From positions 124,001 through 188,000 of the forward strand of contig NZ_OCNK01000001.1 in NCBI RefSeq assembly GCF_900230285.1: a stretch of DNA of 64,000 nt. The letters are read 5' to 3'. Source of the stretch: Blastococcus haudaquaticus (GTDB taxonomy: Bacteria > Actinomycetota > Actinomycetes > Mycobacteriales > Geodermatophilaceae). Below, one piece after another: positions 55,547 to 63,464 of the stretch; within the stretch, counting starts at the first letter, position 1, and each line of letters begins with the position of its first letter. The notes below the pieces were generated by a model. It searched no databases. It saw nothing but the letters and a program-made list of their open reading frames with translations, and was not told the DNA's origin. The position numbers and the translations under genes are program-made.

Positions 55547-57226
55547 TCAGAACCGGGCGGGCTCCGTGTAGCTCCCCCACTCGGCGCGGAGCGCGTCGCA
55601 GATCTCGCCCAGCGTCGCGTCCGCGCGGACGGCGTCCAGCATGGCCGGGACCATGTTCTGCTCCGTCCGGCTCACCTCGACCATCCGCGCGACGGCGGCA
55701 CGGGCGGCGTCGTCGTCCCTGGCCCGGCGGCGAGCGGCGAGCTCGGCCTTCTGGTCGATCTCGACCTGGTGGCCGACCCGGAGGATGTCGAGCTTGTCGT
55801 GCGCGTCGACCGAGCCGGCCAGGGTGTTGACGCCGACGACCTTCTTCTCGCCCTTCTCCAGGGCCCGCTGGTAGACGAAGGCCGCCTCGGCGATCTCGCC
55901 GGTGAACCAGCCGTCCTCGATGCCGCGCAGGATGCCGCTGGTCATGGTGCCGTCGGACCCCATGTCCCTGATCCGGGCGAAGATCTCCTCGGCCTGGCGC
56001 TCGAGCTCGTCGGTGAGCGCCTCGACGTACCAGGAGCCGCCCAGCGGGTCGGCCACGTTCAGCACGCCGGTCTCCTCGGCGATCACCTGCTGGGTGCGCA
56101 GCGCGATCTGGGCTGCCTTGGCGCTCGGCAGCGCGAGCACCTCGTCGAGGGCGTTGGTGTGCAGGCTCTGGGTGCCGCCGAGCACCGCCGACAGCGCCTC
56201 GATCGCCGTCCGGACGATGTTGTTGTCGGGCTGCTGCGCGGTCAGCGACACCCCGGCGGTCTGGGTGTGGAAGCGCAGCTGCTGCGCCTTCTCCGTCGTC
56301 GCGCCGTAGACGTCGCGCAGCCAGCGGGCCCAGATCCGGCGGGCGGCGCGGAACTTGGCGATCTCCTCGAAGAAGTCGATGTGCGCGTCGAAGAAGAAGG
56401 ACAGCCCGGGGGCGAACTGCTCGATGTCCAGCCCGCGGGACAGGCCGAGTTCCACGTAGGCGAAGCCGTCGGCCAGCGTGTAGGCCAGCTCCTGCGCGGC
56501 GGTCGAGCCGGCCTCGCGGATGTGGTATCCGGAGACGCTGATCGGCTTGTAGGCCGGGATGTTCTCGGCGCAGTACTCCATGAGGTCGCCGATCAGGCGC
56601 AGGTGCGGCTCGGGCGCGAACAGCCACTCCTTCTGCGCGATGTACTCCTTGAAGATGTCGGTCTGCAGGGTGCCGTTGAGCTTCCCGACGTCGACGCCCT
56701 GTCGTTCAGCTGCCACCAGGTACATGCAGAACACCGGGACGGCGGGGCCGCTGATCGTCATCGACGTCGTCGTGTCCCCGAGCGGGATGCCGTCGAACAG
56801 GACGTCCATGTCGGCGACGGTGTCGATCGCGACGCCGCAGTGGCCGACCTCGCCCAGCGCGCGCGGGTCGTCGGAGTCGCGGCCCATGAGGGTCGGCATG
56901 TCGAAGGCGACGGAGAGGCCTCCCCCGCCCTCGGCCAGGATCATCCGGTAGCGCTCGTTCGTCTGCTGCGCGTTGCCGAAGCCGGCGAACTGGCGGATGG
57001 TCCACGCCCGCCCGCGGTACCCGGTGGCGTGCAGGCCGCGGGTGAACGGGAACTCGCCCGGATAGCCGATCCGCTCGAAGCCCTCCACGGTCGACTCGTC
57101 AGCCGGCCCGTAGACCGGTGCCACCTCGACGCCGGAGAGCGTCGTGAAGTCGGCGTCGCGCACCTTGCCGCCCGCCAGTGCCGCGTCGTACCGCTGCTGC
57201 CACCGCTGACCGGCGTCCTGTCCCAT
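55547..57226 (-). CDS. B12-dependent acyl-CoA mutase large subunit (MCM/IcmA family)
   Basis: 559-aa substrate-binding barrel of a methylmalonyl-CoA-mutase-type enzyme: FTRGLHATGYRGRAWTIRQF, GGGGLSVAFDMPTLMGRDS, ISVSGYHIREAG and AQQPDNNIVRTAIEAL. It ends without the cobalamin-binding domain, so a separate small subunit (not in this window) is needed. Where methylmalonyl-CoA mutase has its carboxylate-binding Arg (EYMVRNT), this protein has Gln (EYIAQKE), as in isobutyryl-CoA mutases. Isobutyryl-CoA/n-butyryl-CoA or a related acyl-CoA is therefore likelier than methylmalonyl-CoA. ATG with TACTAT six bases upstream, within the palindromic operator following the MarR gene. Confidence 0.88.
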   Translation of the reverse strand: MGQDAGQRWQQRYDAALAGGKVRDADFTTLSGVEVAPVYGPADESTVEGFERIGYPGEFPFTRGLHATGYRGRAWTIRQFAGFGNAQQTNERYRMILAEGGGGLSVAFDMPTLMGRDSDDPRALGEVGHCGVAIDTVADMDVLFDGIPLGDTTTSMTISGPAVPVFCMYLVAAERQGVDVGKLNGTLQTDIFKEYIAQKEWLFAPEPHLRLIGDLMEYCAENIPAYKPISVSGYHIREAGSTAAQELAYTLADGFAYVELGLSRGLDIEQFAPGLSFFFDAHIDFFEEIAKFRAARRIWARWLRDVYGATTEKAQQLRFHTQTAGVSLTAQQPDNNIVRTAIEALSAVLGGTQSLHTNALDEVLALPSAKAAQIALRTQQVIAEETGVLNVADPLGGSWYVEALTDELERQAEEIFARIRDMGSDGTMTSGILRGIEDGWFTGEIAEAAFVYQRALEKGEKKVVGVNTLAGSVDAHDKLDILRVGHQVEIDQKAELAARRRARDDDAARAAVARMVEVSRTEQNMVPAMLDAVRADATLGEICDALRAEWGSYTEPARF

Positions 57227-57228
57227 GA

Positions 57229-57256
57229 CGAGATAGTAGGACGTCCGACTATCTCG
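57229..57256. promoter_or_regulatory. 28-bp near-perfect palindrome: likely MarR operator over the mutase promoter
   Basis: Thirteen of 14 base pairs match. Half-site CGAGATAGT, core GGACGTCC. It fills the 36-base gap between the MarR gene and the mutase gene and contains the mutase -10 box (TACTAT, 57233-57238), which is six bases from the ATG. Binding would block the promoter directly. Confidence 0.7.
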
Positions 57257-57262
57257 CGTGGA

Positions 57263-57781
57263 TCAACCGCCCGGGGTGTCCTGAACGTCCCCGGCGCCGA
57301 GCCGGACCCGGCGGAGGATGTCGAAGAGGGCGGCCCGCTCGTCCTCGGGGAGGTCGGCCAGGCCGAAGTCGAGCTCGGTGAGCGCCGCCGTCGCCGTCGT
57401 CACCACGGCCCGGCCCTCGTCGGTGATGCCCGCGAGGACTCCGCGACCGTCCTCGGGATTGGGCCGCCGTCGCACGTAGCCGGCCGCCACCAGCCGGTCG
57501 ATCGCGTTGGTGACGCTGGTCGGGTGCACCATCAGCCGGCTGCCGATGACCTTGAGCGGCAACTCGCCCGTGCGGCTGAAGGTGAGCAGGACCAGCACCT
57601 CGTAGCGGGCGAAGGTCAGCGCGTGCGGCCGGAGCGCCTCGTCGAACCGGGCGAGCAGGATCTGCTGGACGCGGAAGACGGACGTGGCGGCCCGCATCGC
57701 CGACGCCGGCCCGAACCGCTCCTCCCACGTCTGCCCCGCCCGCTCGATCGGGTCGAAGGGCAGCCCCAGCGGTCGGACCAT
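57263..57781 (-). CDS. MarR-family transcriptional regulator
   Basis: 172-aa winged-helix dimer. HTH region about 60-115 (TFARYEVLVLLTFSRTGELPLKVIGSRLMVHPTSVTNAIDRL shows helix, recognition helix VHPTSVTNAIDRLV and wing RRRPNPEDGRG). Likely represses the acyl-CoA mutase gene directly downstream through the intervening palindrome, with an acyl-CoA as a plausible inducer (inference). ATG with TAGCGT seven bases upstream, so leaderless. Confidence 0.93.
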   Translation of the reverse strand: MVRPLGLPFDPIERAGQTWEERFGPASAMRAATSVFRVQQILLARFDEALRPHALTFARYEVLVLLTFSRTGELPLKVIGSRLMVHPTSVTNAIDRLVAAGYVRRRPNPEDGRGVLAGITDEGRAVVTTATAALTELDFGLADLPEDERAALFDILRRVRLGAGDVQDTPGG

Positions 57782-57788
57782 GAGCGGA

Positions 57789-57794
57789 ACGCTA
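57789..57794 (-). promoter_or_regulatory. -10 box of the MarR gene (leaderless)
   Basis: TAGCGT seven bases before the ATG. Confidence 0.5.
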
Positions 57795-57993
57795 CCGGCG
57801 GCGCTCGGGGCAGTTCGCGATCGTCCCCTGTTCGGGTTCCCGCCGATCTGCGGCAGACGGCAGCTACGGGCGCCGCGATGGGTACCCGGATGCGTATGCG
57901 GGCGCACACGGCGTCGCTGGCGAGCGACGGGTCGACTCGTCGACCTGTGGACACGTCGACCTCCACTCGGGCCCCAACGGGCAGGGTGCGACG

Positions 57994-58884
57994 GTGCCTC
58001 GTCCTCCGTCCCGCCCCGAAGAGCTCCGCGGAAAGGTCTTCCGCGGCTCGCAGGTGCTCCGATCCGGCCGACTCACGCGCGGTCAGTTGCGGAGTTCGGC
58101 CTGGCGCCGGCTCCTCCCGGACGTGTACGCCTGTGCATCCCTCACTCCCGACCACCGACTCCGCGCCCGAGCCGTGGCCCGCCTGCTCCTGCCCGAGGCC
58201 GTACTCAGCGGCCGCAGTGCGGCGGTGCTCTGGGGCGTCGACCTCGCCGGAGCCGACGACGACGTCGAGTGCACTGCACCGCTCGCCTGCCGCGCCGGCG
58301 CCGTCCGTGGCGTACGGGTGAGCCGTCGAGCCCTGGCTCGGGACGCCGTCACGCGCCGCGGCGGCGGCCGGGTCACGACTCCCCTGCGCACCGCCCTCGA
58401 TCTCGCGCGACTGGACCCCCTCGAGGAGGCGGTGGTCGCACTGGATCGTTTCCTCCGCGCCGGCCTCGTGACGCCGATCGAGCTGGCCGAGGCGGCGACG
58501 GAGGTGGTGGGCCCTGGCTGCCGCCGGATCCGGCGAGCGGTCTCCCTCGCCGACGGCCTGACGGAAAGCCCTCAGGAGACCCGGCTGCGGCTGATCCTGT
58601 GGGCCTCATCCCTGCCCAGGCCGGCCGCGCAGTACACGGTGCGCTCCGCCGACCGGGCGTTCGTGGCGCGCGTGGACTTCGCCTGGCCGGAGCACAAGGT
58701 GGCCGTCGAGTACGAGGGGATCTGGCACGGGAAGCGGCAGAACGTCGCGAAGGACAGGCGGCGCCTCACCGAACTGCGCGCTGCCGGGTGGACCGTCGTC
58801 TTCGTGACCGCCGCCGACCTGCACGACCGGGCGACGCTGGTGGCCCGGATCGCCGCAGCGCTGAGGGCACCGCGCTCCGCCTGA
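57994..58884 (+). CDS. DUF559 / AbiEi-antitoxin-like protein
   Basis: 296 aa. The N-terminal part (about 20-110, RLTRGQLRSSAWRRLLPDVYAC) matches the wHTH-like region of AbiEi-type antitoxin proteins. The C-terminal part (about 190-290) is DUF559, a Vsr-like restriction-endonuclease fold: ARVDFAWPEHKVAVEYEG supplies the Asp and Glu of a PD-(D/E)XK site, and FVTAADLHDR follows. Role unknown; such genes are frequent and scattered in high-GC actinobacteria. No AbiEii-like toxin is adjacent. GTG start, no clear Shine-Dalgarno. Confidence 0.82.
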   Translation: MPRPPSRPEELRGKVFRGSQVLRSGRLTRGQLRSSAWRRLLPDVYACASLTPDHRLRARAVARLLLPEAVLSGRSAAVLWGVDLAGADDDVECTAPLACRAGAVRGVRVSRRALARDAVTRRGGGRVTTPLRTALDLARLDPLEEAVVALDRFLRAGLVTPIELAEAATEVVGPGCRRIRRAVSLADGLTESPQETRLRLILWASSLPRPAAQYTVRSADRAFVARVDFAWPEHKVAVEYEGIWHGKRQNVAKDRRRLTELRAAGWTVVFVTAADLHDRATLVARIAAALRAPRSA

Positions 58885-58916
58885 CGGCGGCTACCGGTGG
58901 GCCGATAGCCGCCGTC
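58883..58916. terminator. Bidirectional terminator-like hairpin
   Basis: Perfect 11-bp stem (GACGGCGGCTA and its complement), 12-base loop, overlapping the stop codon of the DUF559 gene and lying 39 bases beyond the stop of the convergent oxidoreductase gene. Confidence 0.6.
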
Positions 58917-58955
58917 ATGCGCACGAGGGCGGTTCTCGCCTCCCCCCGGGCGTGG

Positions 58956-60425
58956 TCAGCGCAGGGCGGGGCGCAGCGGCGGGACGCCGCGGACGCCGAA
59001 CACCTCGCGCAGGGCCACCTGCGCGGCGTTGTCCCCGCACGCCCCGTGCACCGCGGGCCCCGGCGGCGTCGCCGACGACGCGAGGTAGACGCCCGTCACC
59101 GGCGTCTTGTAGGTGTTCCAGCGGGGCACGGGCCGGGCCAGCATCTGCCGCAGGGTCGCCTGGCCGTTGGAGATGTCCCCACCGAGGTAGCTGGGGTTCC
59201 ACTGCTCCATCTGGACGGCGTTCTTCGTGTACCGCTCCACGACGGTGTCCTTGAAGCCGGGCGCGAACCGCTCGATCTGGTTCTCGATCGCGTCGGTCAT
59301 GTCGACCTCGGCGCCGTGCGGCACGTGCACGTACGCCCAGAAGATGTGCCCGCCGTCGGGCGCCCGGGTCGGATCGGGAACCGTGGGCTGCACCGCCAGC
59401 ACGTAGGGCTTGTCGGTGAGGCGGCCCTGGTTCGGCGCCCGCTCCCCCGCGATCGTCTCCTCCAGGTTTCCCGCGACGTGGATCGTCCCGGCCCGGCGGA
59501 CGTCGGGGTTGGTCCAGGGCACCGGCTCGGAGAGGATCCAGTCGATCTTGAAGACGCCGGCGCCGTGGTGGTACCGCGACACCCAGCGGCGGTAGCCCTC
59601 GTGCACCCGGTCCCCGGCCATCGCGACGAACGCCTCGGGCGTGGTGTCCAGCAGCACGGCCGGGACGCCGTCGAACTCGCGCAGGTCGGTCACGTGGTGG
59701 CCGGTCACCACCTCACCGCCCTGCTCCTCGAGCGCGGTGACCATCGCGTCGGCGAGCTTCTGCGACCCGCCCTCGATCAGCGGCCACCCGACGTGGTGGG
59801 ACAGCATCGTGAGCAGCATCCCGAGCGCCGAGGTCAGCGGCTGGCTGAGATCGAGCATCCCGTGCGCCGCGGCGCCCCCGAGCAGGGCCTGCGCCTCCTC
59901 GGTGTCGAAGTACCGGTGGGCCAGCCAGCTCACGTTCGGCAGGCCGAGGAGCCCGAACTGGGCGATCTGCAGCGGGCTGCGGGTGGGCAACCGCCGCAGC
60001 CGGCTGGTCAGGAAGAAGTCCACGACGTCCGTGCCGTGCTCGACCAGCGGCTCGAACAGGCGGCGGTAGGCAGCGGCGTCCTCCCCCAGGCCGGCCGCCG
60101 TCAGCTCCAGCGAGCGGTGCGAGAGCGAGGCGCGTCCGCCGTCGAGGGGATGGGCGTAGTTGATCTCGGGGTGCACGAGGCGCACGCCCCGGCTCTCGGC
60201 GTCGAACTCGCGGAAGAACGGTGCCGCCGCGGCCATCGGCTGCACGATCGAGCAGACGTCGTGGTGGTAGCCGGGGCGCATCAGCTCCTCGGTGCGCATC
60301 CCGCCGCCGGGCTTCTCCGCCGCCTCGACGACCCGCACCCGCAACCCGGCAGCCGACAGCCGGAGAGCGGCGGCCAGCCCGTTGGGCCCTGCTCCGACGA
60401 CGACGGCGTCCGGGGTGCCATTCAC
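58956..60425 (-). CDS. FAD-dependent phytoene-desaturase-like oxidoreductase (PYROXD2-like)
   Basis: 489 aa. N-terminal dinucleotide-binding motif VVVGAGPNGLAAALRLSAAGL, FAD-ribose Glu in VVEAAEKPGGGMRT, and a C-terminal FAD-binding end GVYLASSATPPGPAVHGACGDNAA. The middle is the desaturase/amine-oxidase-like substrate domain. No other carotenoid genes are nearby, so a housekeeping PYROXD2-like role is likelier than pigment synthesis. GTG start. Convergent with the DUF559 gene. Confidence 0.88.
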   Translation of the reverse strand: MNGTPDAVVVGAGPNGLAAALRLSAAGLRVRVVEAAEKPGGGMRTEELMRPGYHHDVCSIVQPMAAAAPFFREFDAESRGVRLVHPEINYAHPLDGGRASLSHRSLELTAAGLGEDAAAYRRLFEPLVEHGTDVVDFFLTSRLRRLPTRSPLQIAQFGLLGLPNVSWLAHRYFDTEEAQALLGGAAAHGMLDLSQPLTSALGMLLTMLSHHVGWPLIEGGSQKLADAMVTALEEQGGEVVTGHHVTDLREFDGVPAVLLDTTPEAFVAMAGDRVHEGYRRWVSRYHHGAGVFKIDWILSEPVPWTNPDVRRAGTIHVAGNLEETIAGERAPNQGRLTDKPYVLAVQPTVPDPTRAPDGGHIFWAYVHVPHGAEVDMTDAIENQIERFAPGFKDTVVERYTKNAVQMEQWNPSYLGGDISNGQATLRQMLARPVPRWNTYKTPVTGVYLASSATPPGPAVHGACGDNAAQVALREVFGVRGVPPLRPALR

Positions 60426-60462
60426 CCGCCCATCCTCGCGGCGCGGGACCGGACCTGCCCGT

Positions 60463-61488
60463 TCAGAGCTCGTCGAGGAGCTCGTCAGCAGCGCGGTAGG
60501 GGTCCGATTCGCCGGCGACGACCCGGCCGGCGAGGGTGCCCAGGGCGGCTGAACCGTGCACGTCGCCCATGCGCTCGCGCAGCGTGGCCAGCGCGATCGC
60601 CTCGATCTCGCGGGCGGCGCGCTCGCTGCGGCGGCGCTGCCCCTCGCCGGACGCCGCCAGCCACTCCCGGTGCGTCTCGATCTTCTCGAGCACCTGGTCG
60701 ATCCCGTTGTCGGCGTCCCGGCTGGCCACCGTCTTCACGATCGGCGGGCGCCACTGCCCGGCCTCCGAGTGCCGGCCACCCAGGGACAGCATGTAGCGGA
60801 GGTCGCGGACTGTGGTGTCGGCGCCGTCCCGGTCGGCCTTGTTGACGACGAAGACGTCGGCGACCTCGAGGATGCCGGCCTTCGCCGCCTGGATCCCGTC
60901 GCCCATGCCCGGAGCGACCAGCACCAGGGTGGTGTCGGCCAGCGAGGCGATCTCCAGCTCTGACTGGCCCACACCGACGGTCTCGATCAGCACGACGTCG
61001 CACCCCGCGGCGTCGAGGACCCGGAGTGCCTGCGGCGTGGACCAGGACAGCCCGCCCAGGTGCCCGCGGGAGGCCATCGAGCGGATGTAGACGCCGCTGT
61101 CGCCGGCGTGGTCCTGCATCCGCACCCGGTCACCCAGCAGGGCACCACCGGAGAAGGGGGACGACGGGTCCACGGCGAGCACGCCCACCCGCTTGCCGGT
61201 CGCCCGCAGTGCCCGGACCAGGGCCGTCGTCGTCGTGGACTTGCCCACCCCGGGCGACCCGGTCAGGCCGAGCACCTGCGCGTGGCCGGTGTGCGGCGCC
61301 AGTGCCGCGGCCACCTCGCGCAGGGCGGGGCTGGCATCCTCCACCAGGGAGATCAGTCGCGCGACCGACCGGGCGTCACCCTCGCGGGCGCGCTCGACCA
61401 GCGTCGGGACGTCGGCAGCACGGCGCCCCCGCCTGCCCGTGGGGCCGGCGGGGGCATCCGCCTGGACCGCGAGTCCCTCCGAGGTCAC
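60463..61488 (-). CDS. meaB: Methylmalonyl-CoA mutase-associated GTPase MeaB
   Basis: 341-aa G3E-family GTPase that gates cobalamin loading and protects B12-dependent acyl-CoA mutases. Walker [16 protein letters not shown], switch region [18 protein letters not shown], Walker [13 protein letters not shown], and base-specificity [14 protein letters not shown] overlaps the stop of the thiolase gene (GTGA), so the two are co-translated. Its mutase partner may be the IcmA-like protein 3 kb away or one outside the window. Confidence 0.96.
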   Translation of the reverse strand: MTSEGLAVQADAPAGPTGRRGRRAADVPTLVERAREGDARSVARLISLVEDASPALREVAAALAPHTGHAQVLGLTGSPGVGKSTTTTALVRALRATGKRVGVLAVDPSSPFSGGALLGDRVRMQDHAGDSGVYIRSMASRGHLGGLSWSTPQALRVLDAAGCDVVLIETVGVGQSELEIASLADTTLVLVAPGMGDGIQAAKAGILEVADVFVVNKADRDGADTTVRDLRYMLSLGGRHSEAGQWRPPIVKTVASRDADNGIDQVLEKIETHREWLAASGEGQRRRSERAAREIEAIALATLRERMGDVHGSAALGTLAGRVVAGESDPYRAADELLDEL

Positions 61489-62690
61489 GCCGGGGCGGGC
61501 ACGTGCAGGATCAAGGCGTCGCCCTGACCGCCGCCGCCGCACAGCGCGGCGGCACCGACCCCGCCGCCGCGACGGCGCAGCTCCAGCGCGACGTCGAGCA
61601 CGACGCGGGCACCGCTCATGCCGACCGGGTGACCCAGGGCGATGGCGCCGCCGTTGGGGTTGACCTTCTCCGGGTCGATGCCCAGCTCACGGGTCGAGAC
61701 GATGCCGACCGCGGCGAACGCCTCGTTGAACTCGACGACGTCGAGCTCCTTCGGGTCGATGCCCTCGCGCGCGCAGGCCTTCTGGACGGCCCGGGAGGGC
61801 TGGGTCTGGAGCGTCGCGTCCGGACCGGCGACGACTCCGTGCGCCCCGATCTCGGCGATCGGCGTGATGCCCAGCTCGGCGGCCTTCGCAGCGCTCATGA
61901 CCACGACCGCGCAGGCACCGTCGGAGATCTGCGAGGCGCTGCCGGCGGTGATGGTGCCGTCCTTGGCGAAGGCCGGCTTGAGCTTGGCCAGGGACGCCGC
62001 GGTGGTGTCGGGGCGGATGCCCTCGTCGTCGGTGAACTCGATCGGGTCGCCCTTGCGCTGCGGGATCAGGACCGGGGTGATGGCCTCGGCGAAGATGCCG
62101 TCCTTGTGGGCGCGAGCAGCCTTCTGGTGGCTGGCCGCGGCGAACTCGTCCTGCTCCTCGCGGGTCAGGTCGTAGCGGCTGTTGGCCTTCTCGGTCAGCT
62201 CACCCATCGCCACCTGGTCGAAGGTGTCGGAGAGGCCGTCGTGGGCCATCGAGTCGACGAGCTTCGTGTCGCCGAACTTCGTGCCGGTGCGCGAGTTGGC
62301 CAGCAGGTGCGGAGCCTGCGTCATCGACTCCATGCCCCCGGCGACGACGACGTCGAACTCGCCGGCGCGGATGAGCTGGTCGGCCATCGCGATGGCGCTG
62401 AGGCCGGAGAGGCAGACCTTGTTGATGGTCAGCGAGGGCACCGACATGGGGATGCCACCGGCGACCGCGGCGGGGCGGGCCGGGTTCTGCCCGGCGCCGG
62501 CCTGGATGACCTGACCCATGATCACGTAGTCGACCTGGTCGCCGGAGATGCCGGCGCGCTCCAGCGCCGCCTTGATGGCGACGCCACCGAGGTCGGCCGC
62601 CGAGAAGTCCTTCAGCGAGCCGAGGAGCCGGCCCATCGGGGTACGGGCGCCGCTGACGATGACGGAGCGGGGTCGGTTGCTCTGGCTCAC
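61485..62690 (-). CDS. Acetyl-CoA C-acetyltransferase (thiolase)
   Basis: 401 aa. Condenses two acetyl-CoA to acetoacetyl-CoA, or the reverse. Nucleophile Cys in [14 protein letters not shown] (about 88), His in [17 protein letters not shown] and the second Cys in [13 protein letters not shown] are present. GTG has GGAGG five bases upstream. With the epimerase-like gene, meaB and ccrA it fits the ethylmalonyl-CoA pathway, where acetoacetyl-CoA is the first intermediate. Confidence 0.95.
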   Translation of the reverse strand: MSQSNRPRSVIVSGARTPMGRLLGSLKDFSAADLGGVAIKAALERAGISGDQVDYVIMGQVIQAGAGQNPARPAAVAGGIPMSVPSLTINKVCLSGLSAIAMADQLIRAGEFDVVVAGGMESMTQAPHLLANSRTGTKFGDTKLVDSMAHDGLSDTFDQVAMGELTEKANSRYDLTREEQDEFAAASHQKAARAHKDGIFAEAITPVLIPQRKGDPIEFTDDEGIRPDTTAASLAKLKPAFAKDGTITAGSASQISDGACAVVVMSAAKAAELGITPIAEIGAHGVVAGPDATLQTQPSRAVQKACAREGIDPKELDVVEFNEAFAAVGIVSTRELGIDPEKVNPNGGAIALGHPVGMSGARVVLDVALELRRRGGGVGAAALCGGGGQGDALILHVPAPA

Positions 62691-62777
62691 GGGGGCCTCC
62701 AGTGCCGGGTCGCCGACGCTGGCGACCGTCTCAACAGGGCAGAACACGCTGACCGCGCAGGGTCCTACTGCCCGACA

Positions 62778-62807
62778 AGGATAGGACTGCGCTCTTCTCC
62801 GGGTCAC
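62778..62807 (-). promoter_or_regulatory. Promoter of the thiolase-meaB operon
   Basis: Minus strand GTGACC (62802-62807), 18-base spacer, TATCCT (62778-62783); transcript start about 80 bases before the GTG. Confidence 0.45.
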
Positions 62808-62855
62808 AACGAGCCACCCGGTCCGGGAGCACGGTCACCCGGGCGTGAACCGTGC

Positions 62856-62881
62856 CACATCGATGTGACGTCTGAGACGTC
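62856..62881. promoter_or_regulatory. Two adjacent perfect palindromes in the thiolase/epimerase divergent region
   Basis: CACATCGATGTG (62856-62867) and GACGTCT-G-AGACGTC (62867-62881) share one base. They end 11 bases before the epimerase-like gene ATG. Likely operator(s) of an unidentified regulator. Confidence 0.5.
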
Positions 62882-62892
62882 TTGACGGCAGG

Positions 62893-63360
62893 ATGCCCCG
62901 CGTGACCACTGACGCGCACACCGGGCTGCCCGGGGAGCTGTTCACCACGATCGACCACGTCGGCATCGCCGTCCCCGACCTGGACGAGGCGATCGCCTTC
63001 TACGCCCAGGCCTTCGGGGTGCACTCCGTGCACGAGGAGACCAACGAGGAGCAGGGCGTACGCGAGGCGATGCTGGCCGTCGGGAACGGTGACACCCGCA
63101 TCCAGCTGCTGGCTCCGCTCACCCCCGAGTCCACGATCGCCAAGTTCATCGGGCGCTCCGGGCCGGGGCTGCAGCAACTCGCGTTCCGCGTCGCCGACGT
63201 CGAGGCGGTCAGCGCGACGCTGCGCGAGCGCGGACTGCGACTGCTCTACGACGTCCCCAAGCGCGGGACCGCCGACAGCCGCGTCAACTTCATCCACCCC
63301 AAGGACGCCGGCGGGGTGCTGGTCGAGCTGGTCCAGCCGGCCGATCACCCGGCTCACTGA
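62893..63360 (+). CDS. mce: Methylmalonyl-CoA epimerase-like VOC protein
   Basis: 155 aa. Interconverts the 2R/2S epimers of methylmalonyl-CoA and probably ethylmalonyl-CoA. Metal-ligand positions: His in TTIDHVGIAVPDLDE, Gln in TRIQLLAP, and Glu in GGVLVELVQ. The usual His-His of GxxHHxA is Gln-Gln here (GPGLQQLAFRV), so the third ligand is Gln. EETNEEQGVREAML and NFIHPKDAGG are characteristic of the family. ATG start; GTG at 62902 is possible. Confidence 0.88.
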   Translation: MPRVTTDAHTGLPGELFTTIDHVGIAVPDLDEAIAFYAQAFGVHSVHEETNEEQGVREAMLAVGNGDTRIQLLAPLTPESTIAKFIGRSGPGLQQLAFRVADVEAVSATLRERGLRLLYDVPKRGTADSRVNFIHPKDAGGVLVELVQPADHPAH

Positions 63361-63366
63361 CCCGAC

Positions 63367-63395
63367 TCGACCACAGGGTTACCCATCGGTAACAT
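63367..63395 (+). promoter_or_regulatory. ccrA promoter with GTTACC-N4-GGTAAC operator
   Basis: TCGACC (63367-63372), 17-base spacer, TAACAT (63390-63395). The perfect inverted repeat GTTACC-CATC-GGTAAC (63378-63393) sits between the boxes and overlaps the -10, as at etfBA. Confidence 0.55.
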
Positions 63396-63464
63396 CGCGC
63401 CACCCGCACCGCCGAGCACCGCCCCCCGCAACGCCACCGAGCCGACGAAGACCCGGGAGAACGC

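Noticed and set aside
57994-58884. AbiE-type toxin-antitoxin locus
   Set aside because: Only the antitoxin-like N-terminal domain is present, fused to DUF559; neighbouring genes are a MarR regulator and an oxidoreductase, not a nucleotidyltransferase toxin.
58956-60425. Carotenoid phytoene desaturase (crtI)
   Set aside because: No crtB/crtE or other pigment genes nearby, and the overall layout fits the PYROXD2-like group better.
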